Shown here: in pieces, positions 27,060-35,568 of the stretch | Layout: the number at the start of each line of letters is the position of its first letter | Numbering within the stretch: position 1 is the first letter of the stretch | Translations under genes and position numbers: made by a program | DNA from: Enterococcus phoeniculicola ATCC BAA-412 | GTDB lineage: Bacteria; Bacillota; Bacilli; Lactobacillales; Enterococcaceae | Assembly: GCF_000407505.1 (NCBI RefSeq) | Contig: NZ_ASWE01000001.1 | Location: 1-64,000 of the forward strand | DNA: 64,000 bases | Direction of reading: 5' to 3' | Notes under the pieces: generated by a model | Seen by the model: the letters and a program-made list of their open reading frames with translations, nothing else | Databases searched by the model: none | Told to the model about the DNA's origin: nothing

Positions 27060-28095
27060 CAAAAATCTCCTTTGTCGATTGACGTTTTATATATCGAACC
27101 GGTACCTTCTGGTCATCCGTCAGTACACCAGATTCAATCCATTCTAATAAGGTGGTTCCTGCAATTTCCCCTAGTTTTTTAAAATCCTGTGCAATGGTTG
27201 TTAACGGCGGATCAACTAAAGTTGCCGCCTGAATATCATCAAAACCAATAACAGAAAAATTATTAGGTACTTGTTTGCCAGATTGACGAAGTACCCGCAT
27301 GGCTTGAATAGCCACAAGGTCATTTTCACAGACGAGACCTGTAATTTCATTGGCTTCTAAATAGGTAGATAAATTCGTATCCAATAATAAAAGCTCATCC
27401 ATTTGCGTGTGAAAAGAAAGGGCTGATTTTGAAAGAGCATCAATATACCCTAGATAACGCTGACGAACAGACTGAGGATGGATTCCTCCACCAAATAAAT
27501 AAGCAATTCGTGTATGGCCCTCATCGATTAAGCTATTTGTTGCCAGACTTCCTCCTTCAAAGTTGTCTGAAAGAACAGTGGGAAAAGGTAAATCATAGAT
27601 TTTTTTATCTAAAACAACTACAGGAAATTTCAAAAGAGATAGCTCAAATAGGATGTCTAAATGCTGTTCGGTGTTATAGGCATAGTAAATCATTCCATCA
27701 AATTCAGAGGCTAAGTCTTTGGCCTTTCTTCCTGTTAAAAAAGTTAAGCTAGCCATCATCACTTCAATATTTTTTTCTGTCATAACGGGCGTTAACCCTT
27801 CTGTAAAGTTTCCAACGGATAAATCATTTACGAAGGGCAATAAAAATAGGATTCTTGAAGCCGTTGTTGCGGACGTTTTCCCAGGCTCTTTTACAAAACT
27901 GCCACGTCCTTGAATACGATAGATTAATCCTGCTTGTTCAAGTTCAGTCAAAGCCCGCTTAGAGGTAATTCGGCTGACGCCATAGGTTTCAGACAGCTCT
28001 TTTTCTGTAGGTAATTGACTATTGACTGCCAATGCGCCTGTTTGTATAGACTGTTGCAGATCATACATGATTTTTTTATATAATGGTTGACTCAA
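27040..28095 (-). CDS. GntR/LacI-type hybrid repressor of the mannoside locus
   Basis: About 351 residues. An N-terminal GntR winged helix (LPTEKELSETYGVSRITSKRALTELEQAGLIYRIQGRGSFV) is joined to a LacI/periplasmic-binding-like sugar sensor with SVIGFDD near 265 and TTIAQDF after it, the AraR-type architecture. GAGGTGA sits four to five bases before a TTG at 28095; a GTG at 28104 is the other option but would overlap the ribosome binding site. It is divergent from GH125, with palindromes TGATATATCA before each gene. It probably represses both arms of the locus until a mannoside or related sugar binds. Confidence 0.88.
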   Translation of the reverse strand: MSQPLYKKIMYDLQQSIQTGALAVNSQLPTEKELSETYGVSRITSKRALTELEQAGLIYRIQGRGSFVKEPGKTSATTASRILFLLPFVNDLSVGNFTEGLTPVMTEKNIEVMMASLTFLTGRKAKDLASEFDGMIYYAYNTEQHLDILFELSLLKFPVVVLDKKIYDLPFPTVLSDNFEGGSLATNSLIDEGHTRIAYLFGGGIHPQSVRQRYLGYIDALSKSALSFHTQMDELLLLDTNLSTYLEANEITGLVCENDLVAIQAMRVLRQSGKQVPNNFSVIGFDDIQAATLVDPPLTTIAQDFKKLGEIAGTTLLEWIESGVLTDDQKVPVRYIKRQSTKEIFDENSIH

Positions 28096-28115
28096 CGTAC
28101 TCACCTCAAATTTAT

Positions 28116-28125
28116 TGATATATCA
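28116..28125. promoter_or_regulatory. Operator palindrome, regulator side
   Basis: TGATATATCA, a perfect ten-base palindrome flanked by AT, lies 20-30 bases before the regulator start. A second identical copy lies 110 bases away before GH125. Likely binding site for the GntR-type protein. Confidence 0.7.
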
Positions 28126-28176
28126 TATTTTTATATTATCACAAAAAAAGAAAAAGTAAATGCAAATAAAAAGAAA

Positions 28177-28213
28177 AGAAAGCGTAGACAATTGAATGTA
28201 ATTCGATTATAAT
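28177..28213 (+). promoter_or_regulatory. Promoter of the GH125-GH38-ROK operon with cre-like site
   Basis: TAGACA at 28185-28190 and TATAAT at 28208-28213 are 17 bases apart. AGAAAGCGTAGACA at 28177-28190 is one mismatch from a cre consensus and covers the -35 box, so CcpA binding would block the promoter. The pneumococcal counterpart cluster is known to be catabolite controlled. Confidence 0.6.
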
Positions 28214-28225
28214 TTGTTTTGTAAA

Positions 28226-28235
28226 TGATATATCA
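28226..28235. promoter_or_regulatory. Operator palindrome, GH125 side
   Basis: Second TGATATATCA copy, starting 13 bases after the TATAAT box, so it should cover the transcription start of the GH125 operon. Occupancy by the GntR-type repressor would block initiation. Confidence 0.75.
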
Positions 28236-28256
28236 AATTTGAACGGAGAATGTAAA

Positions 28257-29546
28257 ATGGCTTATAATGAGATACCAACATCGGTGAAATTGTTTATGGA
28301 AGAAATAACTCAACGTTGTGGAGAAGAACATGCTGATTGGGCAGAAAACTTTAATGCAGCTTTTGCAAATACCTTACTAACTACAGTGAAACGTCATGAA
28401 GATGGAACGACCTTCTTATTAACAGGAGATATTCCTGCGATGTGGCTACGTGATTCAACTGCGCAGGTTCGTCCGTATCTCGTTGTTGCAAAAGAAGACG
28501 AAGACCTTGCGGCAATGATTAGCGGATTGGTTAAAAAGCAATTTTACTATATCAATATTGATCCGTATGCCAATGCATTTAATGAAGAGGCAAATGGAGC
28601 AGGACATCAAACAGATGACACACAGATGAATGATTGGATTTGGGAACGTAAATATGAGATTGATTCTCTTTGCTACCCAGTACAATTAGCTTATCTGCTT
28701 TATAAAAATACAGGAAGAACCGATCAGTTTAACGAAGATTTTGTTGAAGGAGTGAAGAAAATTCTTCATGTCTTTAAAGTAGAACAAGATCACAGTCAGT
28801 CTCCTTACGTGTTTGAGCGTGATACGTGGCGTAAAGAAGATACGTTAATTAATAAAGGTCTTGGTGCAGAAGTAGTCCCTACAGGAATGACCTGGTCAGG
28901 ATTTCGTCCAAGTGACGATGCCTGTGCGTATGGGTATCTAGTGCCGTCTAATATGTTTGCTACGGTAGTGTTGGGCTATATAGAAGAGATTTTTACAGAA
29001 GTAGTAAACGACAGTAAGATTGTTAGTGAAGCAGGTAAGTTACGTGAAGAAATTCAAAAAGGAATTGACACTTATGGACGAACAGTCAATCAGGCAGGGG
29101 AAGATATTTTCGCTTATGAAGTAGATGGAAAAGGAAATGCGACAGTGATGGATGACAGTAATGTTCCTAACTTGATTTCTGCCCCTTATCTTGGCTATGG
29201 AACGACACAAGATGAACGCTATCTTCGTACGAGAAATACACTATTGAGTAAAGAAAATCCTTATTTTTATGAAGGCAAATTTGCAAAAGGAATCGGAAGC
29301 TCTCATACTCCAGAAAATTATGTATGGCCCATTGCGCTAGCTATGGAAGGAATGACGACAGAAGAAAAATCAGAGAAGAAGCGTATCTTGGACTTACTTG
29401 TTGCAAATGATGCAGGAACACATTTGATGCATGAAGGATTTGATGTGAACGATCCAAATCAATATACAAGAGAGTGGTTCTCATGGGCAAACATGATGTT
29501 TTGTGAACTGGTGATGGATTACTTTGATATTCGAGTGGAAAAGTAG
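28257..29546 (+). CDS. GH125 exo-alpha-1,6-mannosidase
   Basis: The 429-residue cytosolic enzyme has the GH125 (formerly DUF1237) hallmarks: LLTGDIPAMWLRDSTAQVRPYL near 61-82, QTDDTQMNDWIWERKYEIDSL, TGMTWSGFRPSDDA near 213, NVPNLISAPYLGYG and the C-terminal REWFSWANMMFCELVMDY. These inverting enzymes remove alpha-1,6-mannose from N-glycan cores. The start is ATG at 28257, seven bases after CGGAGAA; the upstream TTG at 28239 has no site of its own. It leads the operon GH125-GH38-ROK, with 12 bases to GH38. The length fits the pneumococcal enzyme. Confidence 0.95.
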   Translation: MAYNEIPTSVKLFMEEITQRCGEEHADWAENFNAAFANTLLTTVKRHEDGTTFLLTGDIPAMWLRDSTAQVRPYLVVAKEDEDLAAMISGLVKKQFYYINIDPYANAFNEEANGAGHQTDDTQMNDWIWERKYEIDSLCYPVQLAYLLYKNTGRTDQFNEDFVEGVKKILHVFKVEQDHSQSPYVFERDTWRKEDTLINKGLGAEVVPTGMTWSGFRPSDDACAYGYLVPSNMFATVVLGYIEEIFTEVVNDSKIVSEAGKLREEIQKGIDTYGRTVNQAGEDIFAYEVDGKGNATVMDDSNVPNLISAPYLGYGTTQDERYLRTRNTLLSKENPYFYEGKFAKGIGSSHTPENYVWPIALAMEGMTTEEKSEKKRILDLLVANDAGTHLMHEGFDVNDPNQYTREWFSWANMMFCELVMDYFDIRVEK

Positions 29547-29558
29547 AGGAGAAGAAAG

Positions 29559-32234
29559 ATGAAGAAAAAAGTTTATGTGGTCTCTCATAGTCATTGGGAT
29601 CGTGAATGGTACTTACCTTATGAACAGCATCATATGCGTTTAATTGAATTAATGGATGATTTGCTTGAGTTGTTCCAAACAGACCCGAACTTTAATAGTT
29701 TTCACTTAGATGGTCAAACGATTATTTTAGATGATTATTTGCAAGTTCACCCTGAACGTCGTCAAGAGGTGCAGCAGGCAATTGATGAAGGGAAATTGAG
29801 AATTGGACCATTTTACATTTTACAAGATGACTTTCTTATCAGTTCAGAATCAAATGTCCGAAATATGCTGATTGGTATGGAAGAAAGTAAAAAGTGGGGC
29901 ACACCTGTTATGTTAGGTTACTTCCCGGATACTTTTGGAAACATGGGACAAACACCGCAAATGATGAAACAAGCAGGATTAGAAACAGCTGCGTTTGGTC
30001 GAGGTGTGAAGCCGATTGGGTTTGACAATGAAGTTTTAGATGCAGAAAGCTATACTTCTCAGTATTCTGAAATGTGGTGGAAAGGGCCAGACAACAGCGA
30101 AATTTTTGGCTTGTTGTTTGCCAATTGGTACAGTAACGGAAATGAAATTCCAGCAGAAAAAGAAGCTGCTATCGAATTTTGGAACAAAAAGCTCGCAGAT
30201 GTTGAGAAATTTGGTTCAACAAATCACTATTTGATGATGAACGGGGTCGATCATCAGCCCGTTCAAAAAGATGTGACTCAGGCAATTGCATTAGCAAACG
30301 AATTATTCCCTGAGTATGAGTTTATCCATTCCAATTTCACAGACTACATTGAAGCTGTCAAAGAAGATTTACCTGAAGATTTAGGAACAATGCATGGCGA
30401 ATTAACGAGTCAAGAAACAGATGGCTGGTTTACGTTGGCAAATACAGCTTCTGCTCGTGTCTATTTAAAACAGTGGAATACAAAAGTTCAGCGTCAACTG
30501 GAAAATATTGCAGAACCTCTTGCAAGTATGGCTTATGAAGTGAGTGGGAAATATCCACATGATGAGCTGACTTATGCATGGAAAACATTAATGCAAAATC
30601 ATCCGCACGATAGTATTTGCGGCTGTTCAGTAGACGAGGTTCATCGTGAAATGATTCCACGTTTTGAAAAATCTTATGAAGTTGGTAAATATGTTGAAGA
30701 AGAGGCGCTTCGTATTTTAGGCGATGCAATCGATACAACAGGTTTTCCTGAAGATAGCTATCCATTTGTTGTTTTCAATACGACAGGCTACAACAAAACA
30801 GAAGTGGTTTCAGTCGAAATCGAGCTGGAAAGAAAGACGTTTAGTGAAGGGTACCCAAGTAAATTGTGGTCAGAACTAAAGGATCAGCCAGCAAAAAGCT
30901 ATAAGGTAATTGACCGGTCAGGGAAAGAGATTTCCGCATTTATTTCAAAAGAAGATGTCCGATTTGATTATGATTTACCAAAAGATCGTTTCCGTATCCC
31001 GTATATGGAAAAATATCTAACGATTGAACTACGAGTGGAAAACATGGCGGCATTCTCATGGGAGACACTAGCGCTTGTTGAAGGAAGTCAAGAAACAGAA
31101 ACAACAGGATTAGCAACAGAGGATGGACGTGTCATAGAAAATGAAGAAATAAAAGTAACGATTGCAGAAAATGGCTCGTTAACATTAGTGGATAAAGCAA
31201 CAAACAAAGAGGTTTCTGATTTGCTTGTATTTGAGGATGTAGGAGATATCGCCAATGAGTATATCTTTAAGCAGCCCAAAGGAGATAAAGCAATCTTATC
31301 GACGGATACAAAAGCCGCAATTTCAGTAGAAAAAAATACTGCAGACCAAGCTGTAGTGAAGCTGACACAGACATTGATGATTCCAGTCAGTGCAGATCAC
31401 TTACTTGCACAGGAACAACAAGCAGTAGTTGATTTTCGCTATAGAAATGCAAGTCGTTCCAATGAATTAGCGCCATTTGTGATTGAAACACTTGTAACGG
31501 TGACAAAAGGAAGCAAACGTGTTGCCTTTGAAACGAAAGTAAATAACCAAATGAAAGACCATCGTTTACGTGTTTTGTTCCCGACAGACATCGTGACAGA
31601 AACACACGAAGCAGATAGTATTTACGAGGTAGTGACTCGACCAAATCAAGTTTCTGCTAGTTGGGAAAATCCGACGAACCCACAGCATCAGCATGCCTTT
31701 GCCAATCTGCATGATGAAAACTGGGGGGTGACCATTTCAAACTTTGGCTTAAACGAATATGAAATTGTCGACGGACAAACTATTGCAGTGACTTTATTAC
31801 GTTCTGTAGGTGAATTAGGGGACTGGGGATATTTCCCAACACCAGAAGCGCAATGTTTAGGTGAGTTCACCTTCAATTATGGAATCGAAATTCACGGTAC
31901 ACCTGAAACGCGCTACCAAACGTATTTTGAAGCCTATAGTGCGCAAGTTCCCGCGGTTACATTGCAAGTGAAACCGCAATCAGGTAAACTAAATAGTGCA
32001 AATGAGTATTTGAGGATTGAGGGTGCAACATTCAGTACCACAGCGGTGAAACGAAACAAAGAGACGAATGAATTGGTTGTTAGAGGATTTAATTTGTCAG
32101 ACAGTAAAGAAGCGCTATGTATTGAAAAAAATGCCCAAAAACCAACAGCGCTGTTGAATTTATTAGAAGAAAATTTAGATGAGCCTGTTACAGAGACAAT
32201 CAATCCTTATGAAATTCGCACAATGAAGTTTTAG
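29559..32234 (+). CDS. GH38 alpha-mannosidase
   Basis: The 891-residue cytosolic zinc enzyme has SHSHWDREWYLPY (zinc His12 and Asp14), QTIILDDYLQVHPER, FPDTFGNMGQ with Asp124 as the probable nucleophile, and QNHPHDSICGCSVDEVHREM near 349 with a further zinc His. A middle helical domain and C-terminal beta domains follow, as in bacterial GH38 such as MngB and the pneumococcal and streptococcal enzymes. It would cleave alpha-1,3-mannose of N-glycan cores. GAGGAGAAGAAAG precedes the ATG. It lies 12 bases after GH125 and 17 before the ROK gene. Confidence 0.95.
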   Translation: MKKKVYVVSHSHWDREWYLPYEQHHMRLIELMDDLLELFQTDPNFNSFHLDGQTIILDDYLQVHPERRQEVQQAIDEGKLRIGPFYILQDDFLISSESNVRNMLIGMEESKKWGTPVMLGYFPDTFGNMGQTPQMMKQAGLETAAFGRGVKPIGFDNEVLDAESYTSQYSEMWWKGPDNSEIFGLLFANWYSNGNEIPAEKEAAIEFWNKKLADVEKFGSTNHYLMMNGVDHQPVQKDVTQAIALANELFPEYEFIHSNFTDYIEAVKEDLPEDLGTMHGELTSQETDGWFTLANTASARVYLKQWNTKVQRQLENIAEPLASMAYEVSGKYPHDELTYAWKTLMQNHPHDSICGCSVDEVHREMIPRFEKSYEVGKYVEEEALRILGDAIDTTGFPEDSYPFVVFNTTGYNKTEVVSVEIELERKTFSEGYPSKLWSELKDQPAKSYKVIDRSGKEISAFISKEDVRFDYDLPKDRFRIPYMEKYLTIELRVENMAAFSWETLALVEGSQETETTGLATEDGRVIENEEIKVTIAENGSLTLVDKATNKEVSDLLVFEDVGDIANEYIFKQPKGDKAILSTDTKAAISVEKNTADQAVVKLTQTLMIPVSADHLLAQEQQAVVDFRYRNASRSNELAPFVIETLVTVTKGSKRVAFETKVNNQMKDHRLRVLFPTDIVTETHEADSIYEVVTRPNQVSASWENPTNPQHQHAFANLHDENWGVTISNFGLNEYEIVDGQTIAVTLLRSVGELGDWGYFPTPEAQCLGEFTFNYGIEIHGTPETRYQTYFEAYSAQVPAVTLQVKPQSGKLNSANEYLRIEGATFSTTAVKRNKETNELVVRGFNLSDSKEALCIEKNAQKPTALLNLLEENLDEPVTETINPYEIRTMKF

Positions 32235-32251
32235 AAAGAAGGAAATTTGAT

Positions 32252-33112
32252 ATGTTATACGGAGGAATTGAGGCAGGCGGTACAAAAATTGTTTGTGCGG
32301 TAGCGGATGAAAACCAAACGATTCTAGAGCAAGTAAGTATCCCAACTACCCAGCCGGAAGAAACTTTGGCACAAGTTTTTCAGTTTTTTGACCAATTTTC
32401 TTTAGATGCGATGGGAATAGGCTCTTTTGGTCCTATTGATATCCAAACACAATCAGAAACGTATGGTTATGTACTTGCAACGCCAAAAAAAGGCTGGGCA
32501 AATTATCCATTTTTACCAGAATTGAAAAAACGTTATGATATTCCCATGGCGTGGACAACGGATGTAAACGCAGCGGCTTATGGCGAGTTGAAATTAGGTG
32601 CTGCAAAGGGGAAATCAAGCTGTATTTATCTAACTGTTGGAACAGGAATTGGTGCTGGAGTCGTCATTGATGGACATGTGTATCAAGGAATTGCTCACCC
32701 TGAAATGGGGCACATTCGAGTGAAACGAAATCCAGAAGATACGTATGAAGGTACTTGTCCTTATCATAAAGACTGTCTGGAAGGATTAGCTGCTGGACCT
32801 TCTTTAGAACAACGAACAGGTATTAAAGGACAAAATCTGTCAGAAGATGATCCAATCTGGGAGATGGAGGCAGACTATATTGCACAAGCGCTAATGACGT
32901 ATACTTTGACATTGGCTCCTGAAAAAATTATTTTGGGCGGCGGCGTGATGAATCAGCAGCATCTTGTTGAAAAAATTCGCAGAGCTTTTGAAAAAGAGAT
33001 GGCAGGCTATGTAGTTACACCGCCATTAGAGGAATATATTGTCTCATGGGGATTACCAAATAAGAGCGGTATTCTAGGCTGTACACTGCTAGCAGAAAGT
33101 CTAGTCAGCTAA
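32252..33112 (+). CDS. ROK-family sugar kinase (fructokinase/mannokinase type)
   Basis: The 286-residue kinase has the N-terminal phosphate loop EAGGTKIVCAV, a catalytic TDVNAAAYGE near 108, VGTGIGAGVVIDG near 129, and the ROK zinc site: HPEMGH near 148 with a CPYHKDC cluster near 171. Length and layout match bacterial fructokinases of the ROK family. In this operon the free mannose from GH92, GH125 and GH38 is the obvious substrate, giving mannose-6-phosphate; the pneumococcal N-glycan cluster also contains a ROK protein. Specificity cannot be read from sequence. A terminator follows. Confidence 0.9.
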   Translation: MLYGGIEAGGTKIVCAVADENQTILEQVSIPTTQPEETLAQVFQFFDQFSLDAMGIGSFGPIDIQTQSETYGYVLATPKKGWANYPFLPELKKRYDIPMAWTTDVNAAAYGELKLGAAKGKSSCIYLTVGTGIGAGVVIDGHVYQGIAHPEMGHIRVKRNPEDTYEGTCPYHKDCLEGLAAGPSLEQRTGIKGQNLSEDDPIWEMEADYIAQALMTYTLTLAPEKIILGGGVMNQQHLVEKIRRAFEKEMAGYVVTPPLEEYIVSWGLPNKSGILGCTLLAESLVS

Positions 33113-33123
33113 AATGATGAATA

Positions 33124-33165
33124 AAAAACGCATGAAGTCAATTTTGACTATTGTGCGTTTTTTTT
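33124..33165 (+). terminator. Terminator of the mannoside operon
   Basis: AAAACGCA and AGTCAA pair with TTGACT and TGCGTTTT around a short loop, followed by a run of T to 33165. Confidence 0.8.
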
Positions 33166-33204
33166 GTTAAGTATGTTTTCTTAGGAAGTTCTCTATGTAC
33201 GGAA

Positions 33205-33705
33205 TTAATTAGGAACGGAAAAAACAGGTTGGCCAAATGTAAATGAAAAGACAATTCGATTATCTGAAATAAAGACATTTGGTTTATCTAAAGAAATATC
33301 TCCTTCGTAAAAGCCTTCTTCAATTGGAACTAAAATAAGCCCTTTTTGCTCATAGGCTTGAATTGTCCCTCTCAACAGCAGACTACTGTTTATTTCAGCT
33401 ACAAAGGTCCGGTTGCTCTTAGGTTCTGTCACTGAACGATATTCAGGACCGAGAATAAGCAGCAGGAAGAACAGAAATATGGAAACGATAGAAGTGAAAA
33501 GAACGATTCCTGTTTTTTTCTTTTCTGAAAAATGAGGCCAACGGATAGCTAAACTGCTAATAACGACACCAAAGAGACTAATCGGCAACAAATCATAACC
33601 GACAAAAATTTTCATTTGAAAAACTGTTAATAAAAAAGAGATAGCAAAAAGCAAAGTGAAAAAAAGAAGAAAAATGGCTGCCTTTGAGCGACGAAAAACT
33701 TTCAA
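33205..33705 (-). CDS. Membrane protein of unknown function
   Basis: The 166-residue protein has three hydrophobic segments (about 10-30, 34-55 and 66-86) followed by a roughly 75-residue soluble C-terminal part, probably outside the cell, with alternating beta-like residues. TAGGAGGG lies nine bases before a TTG at 33705, which I choose as the start; the upstream GTG at 33732 precedes that binding site. No family recognised. It is monocistronic and convergent with the ROK operon. Confidence 0.6.
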   Translation of the reverse strand: MKVFRRSKAAIFLLFFTLLFAISFLLTVFQMKIFVGYDLLPISLFGVVISSLAIRWPHFSEKKKTGIVLFTSIVSIFLFFLLLILGPEYRSVTEPKSNRTFVAEINSSLLLRGTIQAYEQKGLILVPIEEGFYEGDISLDKPNVFISDNRIVFSFTFGQPVFSVPN

Positions 33706-33962
33706 ATAAAATACCCTCCTATAAGATTTCACTGTTATAAATTATAGATTAACAAAGTGAGGAGAGCCACTCAATCGAAGAAGGAAAGCTTTGAAAATAT
33801 TTAAAAATAATTTTTTAAATGAGGAAAAGCACTGATTTTTTTTTTTGTTTAGCTAAAGTTTCAAGAAACTGTCGAAGAAAGAGCGAGAACAGGAGGGGAA
33901 TAAAGAAGTGGAATCCTTAATAAAGCATCTATAGAATTACTGGTTGCTACTACAAAAAAATG

Positions 33963-34486
33963 AAGGTGGGACATAACTAATTAAGTTATTCCACACCTTT
34001 GTAAAATCTTAATAAAGGTTGGTAAGAGAAGGAACTCATCTCCACTACGTTTCGCTCTCATCAACTTCTACGCATGGGACATGCTAGAGTTGAAGGTCTC
34101 CACTTCGTTTCGCTCTCATCAACTTCTACGCATGAGACATGCTAGAGTTGAAGGTCTCCACTACGTTTCGCTCTCATCAACTTCTACGCATGAGACATGC
34201 TAGAGTTGAAGGTCTCCACTACGTTTCGCTCTCAACAACTTCTACGCATGGGACATGCTAGAGTTGAAGGTCTCCACTACGTTTGTCTCTCAACAACTTC
34301 TACGCATGAGACATGCTAGAGTTGAAGGTCTCCACTACGTTTCGCTCTCATCAACTTCTACGCATGAGACATGCTAGAGTTGAAGGTCTCCACTACGTTT
34401 GTCTCTCAACAACTTCTACGCATGGAACATGCTAGAGTTGAAGGCTTCGAAAATAAGCTGAACACTTCTGTCCCGACCTCACTTAG
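33963..34486 (-). repeat. Dispersed intergenic repeat, copy 3, expanded by a 58-bp tandem array
   Basis: Read on the minus strand it starts GTGAGGTCGGGACAGAAGTG (ending at 34484) and ends in a hairpin at 33963-33999 (ATAACT and AGTTAT core, CCACACCTT arm), as in the 21-kb copy. Between them lie seven tandem 58-bp units (34037-34442). The 34-kb and 21-kb copies match closely outside the array. It fills the gap between the small membrane protein and the pseudouridine synthase gene; 33733-33960 holds nothing else I can identify. Confidence 0.85.
34037..34442. repeat. Seven tandem 58-bp units
   Basis: Units begin at 34037, 34095, 34153, 34211, 34269, 34327 and 34385, each with CTCCACTACGTTTCGCTCTC and TTCTACGCATGAGACATGCT blocks. 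Differences are few: CGCT versus GTCT, ATCAAC versus AACAAC, and GAGACA versus GGGACA or GGAACA. No spacers separate the units. No open frame runs through it. Homogeneity points to recent expansion. Confidence 0.95.
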
Positions 34487-34500
34487 ATTCTGTCTGTTTC

Positions 34501-35355
34501 CTACCACAAACCGGGTGCAGCATGAGCGATAATAGTCTCCTGAGTAAATGGATGTGTCATGTGGAGTTCAACAGCATGCAGCATCAAACGATTTGCTTTC
34601 TTATTTTGGTAAAGCGGATCACCAATAATGGGATGGCCAATACTTGAGAGATGGACTCTGATTTGATGTGTTCGTCCCGTATCAAGAACACAGTAGAGTT
34701 CTGTTTGATTATTTTTTGCAGAGTGGATGTGCACATGTGTAATTGCTGGTTGTCCATTTCGCTCATCCACCACACGCTTTCGCCGATCATGTCGATCGCG
34801 TCCAATCTTTTTTGTAATAGTTATATCCTTAGTAAGCGTTCCTTGGACGACGGCTTGATAACGCCGGCCAATCTTTTTTTGTTCCAAAAGACGACCTAAG
34901 ATAGGGAGAACAAGCGGATTTTTGGCAAATAAAATTGCGCCGCTGGTTTCTTTGTCTAATCGGTGAACAACATAAGGACGCTGTTGTTTAGGCGAAAGGT
35001 ACGCCGTTAGATGATTGAGTAGCGTATTAGTTTCGTTAGGTTGGTTTGGATGGGTCTTCATGCCTGCTGGTTTGTTTACGATTATTAGATGCTCATCTTC
35101 AAAAATCGGTTGGACAAACTGGGAATCTCCTGGTAATACAGTCTGATATGAATAATCCTCTTCTTCTAAAATTAAGGTCAAAGTGTCCCCAGCAGAAACC
35201 TCTTGATGGAACATGGCGATTTCCCCGTTTAGCCAAACATTTTTTCTCATACGAAGAAAATGGCGGACTTTTCTTGGAACTAGCCAGTCTTTTTCTAATA
35301 ATTCTCGAATCGTTGACGAGGCTTGATTTTCTGGTAAGGTGATGGTGAATTTCAT
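34501..35355 (-). CDS. RluA-family pseudouridine synthase
   Basis: The 284-residue RNA-modifying enzyme has a short S4-like N-terminal part (about 15-65), LIIVNKPAGMKTHPN near 90, the catalytic HRLDKETSG with Asp134, DTGRTHQIRVHLSSIGHPIIGD near 225 and a C-terminal LHA motif near 264. It converts uridine to pseudouridine in rRNA or tRNA. AAAGGAG is upstream of the ATG at 35355. It is transcribed away from the PBP gene. The exact target is not clear from sequence. Confidence 0.93.
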   Translation of the reverse strand: MKFTITLPENQASSTIRELLEKDWLVPRKVRHFLRMRKNVWLNGEIAMFHQEVSAGDTLTLILEEEDYSYQTVLPGDSQFVQPIFEDEHLIIVNKPAGMKTHPNQPNETNTLLNHLTAYLSPKQQRPYVVHRLDKETSGAILFAKNPLVLPILGRLLEQKKIGRRYQAVVQGTLTKDITITKKIGRDRHDRRKRVVDERNGQPAITHVHIHSAKNNQTELYCVLDTGRTHQIRVHLSSIGHPIIGDPLYQNKKANRLMLHAVELHMTHPFTQETIIAHAAPGLW

Positions 35356-35568
35356 AAGGGACTCCTTTCAAGCAGTTTTCTAAAGTATTGTACCATTTTT
35401 TAAGAATATTTAAGAAAAAAAACAGTATTTCATAGAAAATAACTGATAAACTTACTGCTAAGTGTATTCTACTTCTACAGACGTAGGAAAAAAAAAGAAA
35501 ATTATGATAGACTTTAGAAAGCAATTATTTCTTATTCGTTAAAGTATGAGATTGGAGAGAAACAATAA

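Noticed and set aside
30430-32203. Several minus-strand reading frames of 60-110 codons inside the GH38 gene
   Set aside because: They lie wholly within a strongly supported coding region on the other strand and have no domain signals or ribosome binding sites.
34037-34442. CRISPR array
   Set aside because: The 58-bp units are directly tandem with no spacers between them, and no cas gene is near. It is a tandem repeat inside a dispersed element.
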